Source: [Eubacterium] saphenum (GTDB lineage Bacteria > Bacillota > Clostridia > Oscillospirales > Ruminococcaceae). From it: a DNA stretch of 7,927 bases. Location of the stretch: positions 1-7,927 of the forward strand of contig SFJQ01000117.1 in NCBI GenBank assembly GCA_004555855.1. Direction: 5' to 3'. The stretch's first letter is position 1. Every line of letters starts with the position of its first letter. The notes under the pieces were generated by a model. The model ran no database searches. It saw only the letters and a list, made by a program, of their open reading frames with translations, and had not been told where the DNA came from. Positions 1-6,583 of this stretch are shown here, one piece after another. A program made the translations under genes and the position numbers.

Positions 1-23
1 CAATTATTTTCAAGAATTTGTAA

Positions 24-79
24 AAAAAATTAATTTTTTGCAAAAAGCACTTGACAAATCAGATGTTATCTGCTATAAT
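24..79 (+). promoter_or_regulatory. tRNA promoter with AT-rich upstream element
   Basis: The -35 TTGACA (51-56) and -10 TATAAT (74-79) both match the sigma-70/sigma-A consensus exactly, with a 17-base spacer. TGC just before the -10 makes it an extended -10 promoter. Directly upstream, 24-39 is a 16-base A/T palindrome (six A, TTAA, six T) placed where an UP element would contact the RNA polymerase alpha subunit. The predicted start is near 86, leaving a leader of about 10 bases before the tRNA. This architecture fits a strong stable-RNA promoter. The UP-element role is inferred from composition and position. Confidence 0.9.
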
Positions 80-96
80 AGATACGTTGCAGTTAT

Positions 97-172
97 GATC
101 CACTAGCTCAGGCGGTAGAGCACCTGACTTTTAATCAGGGTGTCCCGGGTTCGATTCCCGGGTGGATCACCA
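97..172 (+). tRNA. tRNA-Lys (anticodon UUU)
   Basis: This is a 76-base cloverleaf with the CCA end encoded (170-172). The acceptor arms GATCCAC (97-103) and GTGGATC (162-168) pair over seven bases. The anticodon stem CCTGA/TCAGG (123-127/135-139) closes a seven-base loop with anticodon TTT at 130-132, which reads lysine AAA/AAG codons. The T arm has the usual TTCGATT loop closed by five G-C pairs, and the D arm carries the conserved GG. It follows the consensus promoter by about ten bases and is followed by an intrinsic terminator, so it can be an independent unit. No base is out of place for a functional tRNA. Confidence 0.97.
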
Positions 173-180
173 AGATAACG

Positions 181-215
181 CCGAATCCTTGTCCGCGAGG
201 ATTCGGAGTTTTTTT
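181..215 (+). terminator. intrinsic terminator after tRNA-Lys
   Basis: The arms CCGAATCCT (181-189) and AGGATTCGG (198-206) pair perfectly over nine bases. A T-G wobble and a G-C pair can extend the stem, leaving a TCCG loop (192-195). After AG comes a run of seven T (209-215). This is a textbook Rho-independent terminator. It sits between the two tRNA genes and should stop most transcription from the tRNA-Lys promoter before tRNA-Arg. Confidence 0.9.
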
Positions 216-237
216 AGAAATACACAATCTTAAATCA

Positions 238-314
238 GCGCCCGTAGCTCAGCTGGATAGAGCAATAGCCTCCGACGCTATGTGTCGTGCGTTCGAATCG
301 CATCGGGCGTACCA
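238..314 (+). tRNA. tRNA-Arg (anticodon CCG)
   Basis: This is a 77-base cloverleaf with an encoded CCA end (312-314). The acceptor arms GCGCCCG (238-244) and CGGGCGT (304-310) pair with a G-U wobble at the terminal 1-72 position. The anticodon stem ATAGC/GCTAT (265-269/277-281) closes the loop CTCCGAC, anticodon CCG at 272-274, reading arginine CGG. The T arm is GTGCG, TTCGAAT, CGCAT, with another G-U pair at its base. The D loop has the conserved GG. The terminal G-U pair and C at loop position 38 are mildly unusual, but the fold is complete. No promoter is visible in the 22 bases between the preceding terminator and this gene. Confidence 0.95.
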
Positions 315-325
315 AAAATATTTTC

Positions 326-350
326 GGAGAGCGCAAAGCTCTCCATTTTT
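326..350 (+). terminator. intrinsic terminator after tRNA-Arg
   Basis: GGAGAGC (326-332) and GCTCTCC (338-344) form a perfect seven-base stem around a GCAAA loop, followed by A and five T (346-350). It lies 12 bases after the tRNA CCA end and 63 bases before radC, so it most likely ends the tRNA transcript. Confidence 0.85.
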
Positions 351-399
351 GTCAGACGCAGTTATAAGAATAACCTAAAGATTTGCGGAAAAATTATGT

Positions 400-405
400 G
401 AGGAG
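400..405 (+). promoter_or_regulatory. radC ribosome binding site
   Basis: GAGGAG here is complementary to the 3' end of 16S rRNA and lies eight bases before the ATG at 414. The alternative in-frame GTG at 405 overlaps this Shine-Dalgarno sequence and would have no site of its own, so the ATG at 414 is the better start. Confidence 0.8.
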
Positions 406-413
406 TGCAGGTT

Positions 414-1112
414 ATGTCCGAGAAATCCGAGCTTCATCAGGGTCACAGGAAACGTATGCTCGACAAGTTCCTTACGCAAGGCATAGGTTGCTTCGAGGAG
501 CACGAAGTTCTCGAAATCCTGCTCTATTCGATTTTTTCGCGGTGCAACACCAATGAAATCAGCCACAAGCTCATTGACAAATTCGGTTCGATATCCAACG
601 TCCTGAGCGCGTCAAAAAATGATTTGCAGACTATCAGCGGTATAGGCGAAAATGCCGCCGCTTTTATTTGTTTTCTGGGAGAATTTGTTTCAACCTATCG
701 CGATGAAGCTCTTGATAAAAAGAAGCGCCTGAACTCCCCCGAAAAGCTCGCCGAATACGCGAAAACGCTTTTCATCAACCCGCTTGAGGAGTCGGCTTAT
801 GTCGTTTTGCTTGACAGGTCGCTTTGCCTTATCGGAGCGGAGAAAATCTCGGACGGTGCGCCGGATTCGTCCTGCTTTAACGCGAAAAGCGTTATCGGAG
901 CGGCAATTGCTCGAAAGAGCAGCAACATTGTTCTCGTCCACAATCACCCCGGCAGTACCGCAAACTTTTCTTCCGCAGACGTTTCCGCGACAAGACGCTT
1001 GGTTAATCTCCTGAAGGAGCTTGACATCGAGCTGAACGACCATATCGTCATATCGGGCGAAAGCGTTGGTTCAATGCGTTCTTCGGGCGTTTTCAGCGAA
1101 TATTGGGGATAA
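414..1112 (+). CDS. radC: RadC family JAMM/MPN+ domain protein
   Basis: The 232-residue protein has the usual RadC order. An N-terminal helical region opens with HQGHRKRML and continues with EHEVLEILLYSI. A helix-hairpin-helix DNA-binding segment (about 69-83, ISGIGENAA) follows, then a C-terminal MPN+/JAMM metal-binding domain (about 108-228). The JAMM signature HxH-x7-S-x2-D is intact as H176, H178, S186 and D189; E125 or E126 is a candidate for the upstream acidic residue. RadC proteins are often called DNA repair proteins, but the E. coli radC102 phenotype was later traced to recG, so the biochemical role is unsettled; metal-dependent hydrolysis is inferred from the fold. One oddity is HNHPGS where most family members have HNHPSG. 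The ATG at 414 was chosen for its Shine-Dalgarno sequence. No strong own promoter is visible: TATAAG at 363-368 has only a poor -35 partner at 340-345, so read-through from the tRNA unit is possible. The gene lies just before uvrB but ends at its own apparent terminator. Confidence 0.93.
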   Translation: MSEKSELHQGHRKRMLDKFLTQGIGCFEEHEVLEILLYSIFSRCNTNEISHKLIDKFGSISNVLSASKNDLQTISGIGENAAAFICFLGEFVSTYRDEALDKKKRLNSPEKLAEYAKTLFINPLEESAYVVLLDRSLCLIGAEKISDGAPDSSCFNAKSVIGAAIARKSSNIVLVHNHPGSTANFSSADVSATRRLVNLLKELDIELNDHIVISGESVGSMRSSGVFSEYWG

Positions 1113-1127
1113 ATTTTAATTTTCATA

Positions 1128-1156
1128 TTGACAAGCCAACCGTTCACTTGTATAAT
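1128..1156 (+). promoter_or_regulatory. uvrB-uvrA promoter
   Basis: The -35 TTGACA (1128-1133) and -10 TATAAT (1151-1156) both match consensus, with a 17-base spacer; transcription should begin near 1163. The -10 box lies at the centre of a perfect dyad (1141-1169), so a protein bound there would block RNA polymerase. A promoter this close to consensus upstream of a repair operon fits a gene kept off by a repressor, though the repressor is not identified. The leader before the uvrB ATG is about 30 bases. Confidence 0.9.
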
Positions 1157-1175
1157 ATATAAGTGAACGTTTTTT
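1141..1175 (+). terminator. radC terminator hairpin / possible operator dyad
   Basis: CGTTCACTT (1141-1149) and AAGTGAACG (1161-1169) are perfect inverted repeats. The inner bases can pair four further steps, including one G-U, giving about 13 pairs and a three-base loop. Six T (1170-1175) follow directly. In RNA read through from radC this would act as an intrinsic terminator. RNA started at the embedded uvrB promoter begins inside the second arm and cannot form the hairpin. The same dyad is centred on the -10 box and could also bind a dimeric repressor. The half-sites read GTTC outside and GAAC inside, the reverse of the Firmicute LexA box (GAAC-N4-GTTC), so LexA is not clearly indicated. 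Confidence 0.7.
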
Positions 1176-1192
1176 CACAATGAGGTGATTTT

Positions 1193-3160
1193 ATGGATAA
1201 ATTTGAGCTTCGTTCAGAATACAAGCCCACCGGCGACCAGCCCGAGGCTATCGCTGCGCTTTCCGAGGGAGTCTTGCGCGGCGATAAGGAACAGACCTTG
1301 CTCGGCGTAACCGGCTCCGGAAAGACTTTTACTATGGCGAATATTATCGCGAACGTCAATAAGCCGACCCTTGTTCTCGCGCACAACAAAACGCTTGCAG
1401 CACAACTTTGCTCGGAGTTCCGCGAGTTTTTCCCGAACAATGCCGTGGAGTTTTTCGTGAGCTACTACGACTACTATCAGCCCGAGGCGTACATTCCCTC
1501 AACCGACGCTTATATCGAAAAAGACAGCTCCATAAACGATGAAATCGACCGTCTGCGCCACTCCGCGACCGCTTCTCTTGCCGAGCGCCGCGATGTTATT
1601 ATTGTGGCGAGCGTTTCGTGTATTTACTCGCTCGGTTCGCCCGAGGATTACCGCGCAAACACGCTTTCCATTCGTCAGGGTATGGAAATCTCGCGGGAGG
1701 AAATAATAAGAAAGCTCGTCGATATGCAGTACGAGCGCAACGAGCTTAATTTTGTCCGCAACAAATTCCGTGTCAAAGGCGATACTCTCGAGATTTTTCC
1801 CGCGGGAAGCACAAATGAAACCGCTATCCGTGTGGAATTTTTCGGCGATGAAATCGAGAGAATTTCGCAGTTTGAGGTTGTCACGGGCAACACAAAAGCT
1901 ACGCTTTCTTACGAGATAATCTTCCCTGCTTCGCATTATATCATCGCGCAGGACAAAAAAGAGGAGGCGCTCGCGGAGCTTGAAAAGGAGCTTGAGGAGC
2001 GCGTGAAGTTCTTCAAGGACAACAACAAGCTGATTGAAGCGCAGAGAATTGACCAACGCACGCGCTATGATATCGAAATGCTGCGCGAAATCGGCATCTG
2101 CAAGGGCGTTGAAAACTACTCGCGCGTTCTTGCGAGAAGACCGCCGGGAAGCACGCCGATAACCCTTCTCGACCACTTCCCCGAGGATTTTCTGCTGATG
2201 ATTGACGAGAGCCACGTCACGCTCCCGCAGGTTCGCGGAATGTACGGCGGAGATGTTGCCCGAAAGAAAAACCTCGTGGATTACGGTTTCAGGCTGCCCT
2301 GCGCTTACGACAACCGCCCGCTGAATTTTGATGAATTTTACGATAAACTCAATCAGATTGTGTTTGTTTCGGCAACTCCCGGCGAGTTTGAACGCGAAAA
2401 ATCCACGCAGATTGTTGAGCAGATTATCCGTCCTACGGGACTGCTTGACCCCGAGATTACCGTCAAGCCAACCGAGGGACAAATCGAGGATTTGATTTCC
2501 GAGATAAATCAGCGAACCGCGAAAAATCAGCGCGTTCTCGTGACCACGCTCACTAAGAAAATGGCTGAGGACCTGACCGCGTTCCTTGAAAAAGCGGGAA
2601 TAAAGGTGAGATATATGCACCACGATATCGACACTATGGAGCGTATGGAGATTATACGCGACCTGCGCGAGGGCGAATTTGACGTGCTTGTCGGTATTAA
2701 CCTGCTTCGTGAGGGCTTGGATATACCGGAAGTATCGCTTGTGGCAATTCTCGACGCGGATAAAGAAGGTTTCCTGCGCTCGGAAACATCGCTTGTTCAG
2801 ACAATCGGACGCGCCGCGCGTAATGCCGAGGGCACGGTTATAATGTACGCCGATGTTGTCACAAAATCAATGGAAACGGCTATCGCCGAAACCCAGCGCC
2901 GTCGTGAAATTCAGCAGAAATACAACGAGGAACACGGAATTATCCCGAAAACAATTGTCAAGGATATCCGCGATATTCTTGAAATAACGAAGAAAGAAAC
3001 CAAGAAGATGAAAAAGAGCGATTACAGGAAGCTTCCGCGCCGTGAACGCGAACAGCTTATCGCTCAATATACCGCCGAAATGAAAAAAGCCGCAAAAATG
3101 CTCGACTTTGAACACGCTGCGTTTTTACGCGATAAAATCAAGGAAATCCGCGGCGAGTAA
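1193..3160 (+). CDS. uvrB: UvrB, excinuclease ABC subunit B
   Basis: UvrB is the helicase-like damage-verification subunit of nucleotide excision repair in the cytoplasm. It arrives with UvrA, opens DNA at a lesion, clamps one strand with its beta-hairpin and recruits UvrC. The 655 residues match the usual length. Visible in order: Walker A GVTGSGKTF (38-46, K44); HNKTLAAQL (64-72); the beta-hairpin region from YYDYYQPEAY (91-100) to about 118; Walker B IDESH (337-341); SAT motif (393-395); LLREGLDIPEVSL (504-516); motif VI QTIGRAARN (536-544); and a C-terminal UVR domain (about 621-653), which contacts UvrA and UvrC. All key motifs are intact. The ATG has a GAGGTG Shine-Dalgarno sequence (1182-1187) five bases upstream. 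uvrA follows after 29 bases with no terminator, so the two are one operon from the promoter at 1128-1156. SOS control is known for this gene in many bacteria, but no good LexA box is visible here. Confidence 0.99.
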   Translation: MDKFELRSEYKPTGDQPEAIAALSEGVLRGDKEQTLLGVTGSGKTFTMANIIANVNKPTLVLAHNKTLAAQLCSEFREFFPNNAVEFFVSYYDYYQPEAYIPSTDAYIEKDSSINDEIDRLRHSATASLAERRDVIIVASVSCIYSLGSPEDYRANTLSIRQGMEISREEIIRKLVDMQYERNELNFVRNKFRVKGDTLEIFPAGSTNETAIRVEFFGDEIERISQFEVVTGNTKATLSYEIIFPASHYIIAQDKKEEALAELEKELEERVKFFKDNNKLIEAQRIDQRTRYDIEMLREIGICKGVENYSRVLARRPPGSTPITLLDHFPEDFLLMIDESHVTLPQVRGMYGGDVARKKNLVDYGFRLPCAYDNRPLNFDEFYDKLNQIVFVSATPGEFEREKSTQIVEQIIRPTGLLDPEITVKPTEGQIEDLISEINQRTAKNQRVLVTTLTKKMAEDLTAFLEKAGIKVRYMHHDIDTMERMEIIRDLREGEFDVLVGINLLREGLDIPEVSLVAILDADKEGFLRSETSLVQTIGRAARNAEGTVIMYADVVTKSMETAIAETQRRREIQQKYNEEHGIIPKTIVKDIRDILEITKKETKKMKKSDYRKLPRREREQLIAQYTAEMKKAAKMLDFEHAAFLRDKIKEIRGE

Positions 3161-3189
3161 TTTCGGATTGTACAAAAGAAAGGTTTACT

Positions 3190-5982
3190 ATGGCTAACGA
3201 TAAAATTATTATAAAAGGCGCGCGCGAGCACAATCTCAACAACATCGATGTAACAATCCCGCGCGATAAACTGGTTGTTCTCACGGGAGTTTCGGGCTCG
3301 GGAAAAAGCTCGCTTGCGTTCGACACGATTTTTGCGGACGGTCAGCGGCGCTATATGGAGAGCCTTTCAAGCTACGCGAGAATGTTCCTCGGGCAGATGG
3401 AAAAGCCCGATGTTGATAGCATCGAGGGACTTTCCCCCGCTATTTCCATCGACCAGAAAACCACCTCGAAAAACCCGCGCTCTACTGTTGGAACGGTGAC
3501 CGAAATCTACGACTATCTTCGCCTGATGTACGCGAGAATTGGCATTCCCCACTGCCCCGTGTGCGGCAGAGAAATCCGCCAGCAGACTGTTGACGAGATT
3601 GTTGATAAGGTTCTCGAACTACCCGAAAAAACAAAATTTCAGGTTCTTGCGCCGGTGGTAAGAGGGCGTAAGGGCGAACATAAAAAGGAATTCGAGAACG
3701 CCAGAAAAGCGGGTTTTGCGCGCGTTCGCGTTGACGGGATAACCTACGATTTGTCCGAGAAAATCTCGCTTGAAAAGAACATCAAGCACTCGATTGAGAT
3801 TATCGTTGACCGCCTTGTGATAAAAGACGGCTTGAAGTCGCGCCTTTCCGAGAGTATCGAAACTGCGGGAAATCTCACGGGCGGGCTGATTTACATTGAT
3901 GTTATCGACGGCGAGGAGCTGCACTTTTCGCAGAGCTACTCCTGCCCCGAGCACGGCGTTTCCGTGGACGAGCTTGTGCCGAGAATGTTCTCCTTCAACA
4001 ACCCGTTTGGCGCCTGCCCCGAGTGTACCGGACTTGGAGTTTACCGCAGAATTGACCCGTCGCTGATTATGCCAAATATGGACTTGTCGATTAAGGACGG
4101 CGCGATTAAAGGCTCGGGCTGGACTTATGCAGAGGGCACGATTGCCGCGATGTATTTTGACGCGATTTGCGAGAAGTACGGCTGTTCTCCCGAGCAGCCT
4201 TTGTCCGAGTTTCCCGATAAGGCAATTGACGAGCTTTTGTACGGAACGCACGGCGAGAAAATCCTCATAAAGCGTTCAAAAAAGCAGGGCGGCGGCGAGT
4301 TTTACACAGATTTCGAGGGCGTTGCCGGCAACCTTGAACGGCGCTACAAGGAGTCGGCAAGCTCCTATTCGCGCGATATAATCGAGAAGTGCCACGGCGA
4401 GCGCCTGAACGACACCGCGCTTTCCGTCACGGTCGGCGGAATAAATATTATGGAATTTTGCAAAATGTCCGTTGTGAAAGCGCTTGAATTTGTCGATAAT
4501 CTTGAGCTTTCAAAGCGCGATATGATGATTGCGGGACAAATCCTCAAAGAGATAAAATCAAGACTGGGATTTTTGCGCTCGGTCGGATTGGAGTACCTCA
4601 CTTTGTCGCGTTCTGCCGGCACTCTTTCGGGCGGCGAAAGTCAGCGTATTCGTCTTGCAACGCAGATAGGAAGCGCGCTCACGGGTGTTTTGTATATTCT
4701 CGACGAGCCGAGTATCGGGCTTCATCAACGTGATAACGACAAGCTGATTGCCACGCTGAAAAAGCTGCGTGATCTGGGCAACACGCTGATTGTTGTCGAA
4801 CACGATGAAGATACAATGCGTGCTGCCGACTGGATTGTCGATATCGGACCTGCGGCGGGTGTTCACGGGGGAAATGTCGTGTACAGCGGCGATGTTGCGG
4901 GCATTCTGAAGTGCAGAGAATCGGTCACGGGACAGTATCTCAGCGGGAAAAAGAAGATTGCCGTTCCAAAGAAACGCCGCAAAATTTCCGGAAAATGGCT
5001 CGAAATTATCGGAGCTTGCGAAAACAATCTCAAAAACATTGACGTGAACGTGCCGCTTGGCATTTTCACTTGCGTTACGGGTGTTTCGGGCAGCGGAAAA
5101 AGCTCGCTTGTGAATGAAATCATCTACAAAAATCTCTTCGGAAAGCTCAACCGCGGACGCGTCCGCGCGGGCAAATTCAAGGATATGAAGGGGCTGGAAA
5201 ATCTCGACAAGGTGATTATGATTGACCAGTCGCCCATCGGCAGAACTCCGCGCTCAAATCCCGCAACCTACACGGGTGTTTTCACCGATATCCGCGACCT
5301 GTTCGCCAAAACAAACGACGCAAAAACGCGCGGTTACTCGGCGGGACGCTTCTCGTTCAACGTCAAGGGCGGGCGCTGCGAAGCTTGCGAGGGTGACGGA
5401 ATTGTGCGAATTGAAATGCACTTTTTGCCTGATATTTTTGTTCCCTGCGAGGTCTGCAAAGGTCACCGCTACAACCGCGAAACGCTTGAAGTCAAGTACA
5501 AGGACAAAAACATCTACGATGTTCTCGAAATGACGGTTTCCGAGGGTGTGGAGTTTTTCGAGAACATTCCGCGCATTTACAACAAGCTGAAAACGCTCGA
5601 GGAAGTCGGGCTTGGTTATATCAAAATCGGTCAGAGCTCCACTACCCTTTCGGGCGGCGAGGCGCAGAGAATTAAACTTGCAACCGAGCTTTCAAAGCGT
5701 TCTACGGGCAAAACGATTTATATTCTCGACGAGCCGACAACCGGTCTGCACTCCGCCGATGTCAAGAAGCTCATCGATATCCTCCAGCGGCTCACAGACG
5801 CGGGAAATACGGTTCTCGTTATCGAGCACAATCTTGACGTGATAAAATGCGCCGATTATATCATCGATATGGGAAAAGAGGGCGGCGACGGCGGCGGCAC
5901 AGTTATTGCAAAAGGCACTCCCGAGGAAATCGCCGAAAATCCCGAGTCCTACACGGGGCAATACCTCAAGCGGCTGCTGTGA
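3190..5982 (+). CDS. uvrA: UvrA, excinuclease ABC subunit A
   Basis: UvrA is the ABC-type ATPase that, as a dimer, scans DNA for distorting lesions and loads UvrB. The 930 residues contain two complete nucleotide-binding modules. Module 1 has Walker A GVSGSGKSS (33-41), signature TLSGGESQR (478-486) and Walker B with DEP at 505-507. Module 2 has Walker A GVSGSGKSS (631-639), signature TLSGGEAQR (819-827) and Walker B with DEP at 847-849. The C-terminal zinc finger is classic (C730, C733, C753, C756). The first finger reads CPEH then CPEC (C252, H255, C276, C279), with histidine in place of the second cysteine, which could still ligate zinc. A further CPVCG lies near residues 118-122, in the UvrB-binding insertion. 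The start has an AAGAAAGG Shine-Dalgarno sequence ending at 3183, six bases before the ATG. It is co-transcribed with uvrB (29-base gap). No terminator is evident before mscL. Confidence 0.99.
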   Translation: MANDKIIIKGAREHNLNNIDVTIPRDKLVVLTGVSGSGKSSLAFDTIFADGQRRYMESLSSYARMFLGQMEKPDVDSIEGLSPAISIDQKTTSKNPRSTVGTVTEIYDYLRLMYARIGIPHCPVCGREIRQQTVDEIVDKVLELPEKTKFQVLAPVVRGRKGEHKKEFENARKAGFARVRVDGITYDLSEKISLEKNIKHSIEIIVDRLVIKDGLKSRLSESIETAGNLTGGLIYIDVIDGEELHFSQSYSCPEHGVSVDELVPRMFSFNNPFGACPECTGLGVYRRIDPSLIMPNMDLSIKDGAIKGSGWTYAEGTIAAMYFDAICEKYGCSPEQPLSEFPDKAIDELLYGTHGEKILIKRSKKQGGGEFYTDFEGVAGNLERRYKESASSYSRDIIEKCHGERLNDTALSVTVGGINIMEFCKMSVVKALEFVDNLELSKRDMMIAGQILKEIKSRLGFLRSVGLEYLTLSRSAGTLSGGESQRIRLATQIGSALTGVLYILDEPSIGLHQRDNDKLIATLKKLRDLGNTLIVVEHDEDTMRAADWIVDIGPAAGVHGGNVVYSGDVAGILKCRESVTGQYLSGKKKIAVPKKRRKISGKWLEIIGACENNLKNIDVNVPLGIFTCVTGVSGSGKSSLVNEIIYKNLFGKLNRGRVRAGKFKDMKGLENLDKVIMIDQSPIGRTPRSNPATYTGVFTDIRDLFAKTNDAKTRGYSAGRFSFNVKGGRCEACEGDGIVRIEMHFLPDIFVPCEVCKGHRYNRETLEVKYKDKNIYDVLEMTVSEGVEFFENIPRIYNKLKTLEEVGLGYIKIGQSSTTLSGGEAQRIKLATELSKRSTGKTIYILDEPTTGLHSADVKKLIDILQRLTDAGNTVLVIEHNLDVIKCADYIIDMGKEGGDGGGTVIAKGTPEEIAENPESYTGQYLKRLL

Positions 5983-6000
5983 AAATCTGCAGGTTACCGC

Positions 6001-6029
6001 TTGACAAAATTCGCGTTTTATGCTAAAAT
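6001..6029 (+). promoter_or_regulatory. mscL promoter
   Basis: The -35 TTGACA (6001-6006) is perfect, followed by a 17-base spacer and a -10 TAAAAT (6024-6029, five of six), preceded by the extended -10 TGC. It starts 18 bases after the uvrA stop, so mscL can be expressed independently of uvrBA, though read-through from uvrA is possible because no terminator separates them. Confidence 0.85.
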
Positions 6030-6062
6030 ATTCTTGAAATAAATTTTGAAAGGAAGTTTCTT

Positions 6063-6494
6063 ATGAAAAAGTTTTTTGAGGAATTTAAAACCTTTGCCTT
6101 AAAGGGCAACGTTATGAGTATGGCTGTCGGCGTTATCATCGGCGGCGCTTTTCAGGCAATCGTTTCCGCGCTCACAAACAGCTTTATCAACCCGCTTATC
6201 GCGCTTATCACGGGCGGCGTTGAGAAAGACCCGGAAACCGGCGCGCTGAAGTACATAGGCGGTTCTTTCGAGATAAACGGCGTTAAATTCGATTACGGCG
6301 CTTTCCTCTCTGCTGTTATTAATTTCGTCATCATGGCGCTTATTCTGTTTCTCTTGGTTAAGGGAATGAACAGCCTGATGGGTCTTGGCAAGAAAAAGAA
6401 AGAGGAGGAAAAGCCTGCTCCTCCCGCGCCCACAAAAGAAGAAGTTCTCCTCACCGAAATCCGCGACCTGCTCAAGGAAAACAAGAAAGACTGA
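6063..6494 (+). CDS. mscL: large-conductance mechanosensitive channel MscL
   Basis: MscL forms a homopentameric pore in the cytoplasmic membrane. It opens under extreme membrane tension and releases solutes during hypo-osmotic shock. The 143 residues are a normal length. An amphipathic N-terminal helix (about 2-14, FFEEFKTFALKGNV style) precedes TM1 (about 17-45), with the pore-lining AVGVIIGGAF (21-30) strongly conserved. A periplasmic loop (about 50-78, containing GVEKDPETGALKYIGG) leads to TM2 (about 79-101), then a basic KKKK stretch and a cytoplasmic helix with PTKEEVLLTEIRDLLKE (123-139), nearly identical to the E. coli C-terminal helix. The ATG has AAAGGAAG upstream (6049-6056). It has its own promoter, and a strong hairpin/T-run lies 47 bases after its stop. 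No alternative identity is plausible. Confidence 0.98.
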   Translation: MKKFFEEFKTFALKGNVMSMAVGVIIGGAFQAIVSALTNSFINPLIALITGGVEKDPETGALKYIGGSFEINGVKFDYGAFLSAVINFVIMALILFLLVKGMNSLMGLGKKKKEEEKPAPPAPTKEEVLLTEIRDLLKENKKD

Positions 6495-6502
6495 TAAAAT
6501 AC

Positions 6503-6531
6503 TTGACATTTTGCAAGAAACGTTATATAAT
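6503..6531 (+). promoter_or_regulatory. promoter for the downstream membrane protein gene
   Basis: TTGACA (6503-6508), a 17-base spacer and TATAAT (6526-6531) match consensus at all twelve positions. The predicted start is near 6538, only about three bases before a strong terminator-like hairpin (6541-6566). The promoter begins nine bases after the mscL stop codon. Confidence 0.85.
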
Positions 6532-6540
6532 ATATTCAAC

Positions 6541-6575
6541 AAAGGTGTTCCGTTTGGGACGCCTTTATTTTTTTT
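6541..6575 (+). terminator. intrinsic terminator after mscL, in the leader of the next gene
   Basis: AAAGGTGTTCC (6541-6551) pairs with GGGACGCCTTT (6556-6566) over 11 steps, two of them G-U, with a GTTT loop, followed by A and eight T (6568-6575). It is a strong intrinsic terminator for mscL transcripts. Because the next gene's promoter lies upstream of it, RNA from that promoter would also carry the hairpin at its very 5' end. It may therefore act as a conditional terminator or as a stabilising 5' hairpin; the sequence does not decide which. Confidence 0.85.
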
Positions 6576-6578
6576 AAC

Positions 6579-6583
6579 GAAGG
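6579..6583 (+). promoter_or_regulatory. ribosome binding site deciding the start at 6593
   Basis: GAAGG lies nine bases before the ATG at 6593. An upstream in-frame TTG at 6584 abuts this site and would lack any Shine-Dalgarno sequence at a workable distance, so the ATG is preferred. Confidence 0.65.

Noticed and set aside
405..413. GTG at 405 as the radC start, adding three residues
   Set aside because: The GTG overlaps the GAGGAG Shine-Dalgarno sequence, which is well placed for the ATG at 414.
1164..1177. Possible LexA box overlapping the uvrB start site (GAAC GTTT TTTC)
   Set aside because: It matches seven of eight defined positions of GAAC-N4-GTTC, but its right half is simply the T run of the terminator, and the symmetry is poor. 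Too weak to call without a genome-wide motif.
1499..2623. A 374-codon open frame on the minus strand inside uvrB
   Set aside because: It lies wholly antisense to an unmistakable, full-length uvrB; its translation has no recognisable domain, and I see no ribosome binding site or promoter for it. It is a by-product of the codon bias of the real gene.
3619..4251. A 210-codon open frame on the minus strand inside uvrA
   Set aside because: It is antisense to conserved UvrA coding sequence including the first zinc finger, with no initiation signals or domain resemblance.
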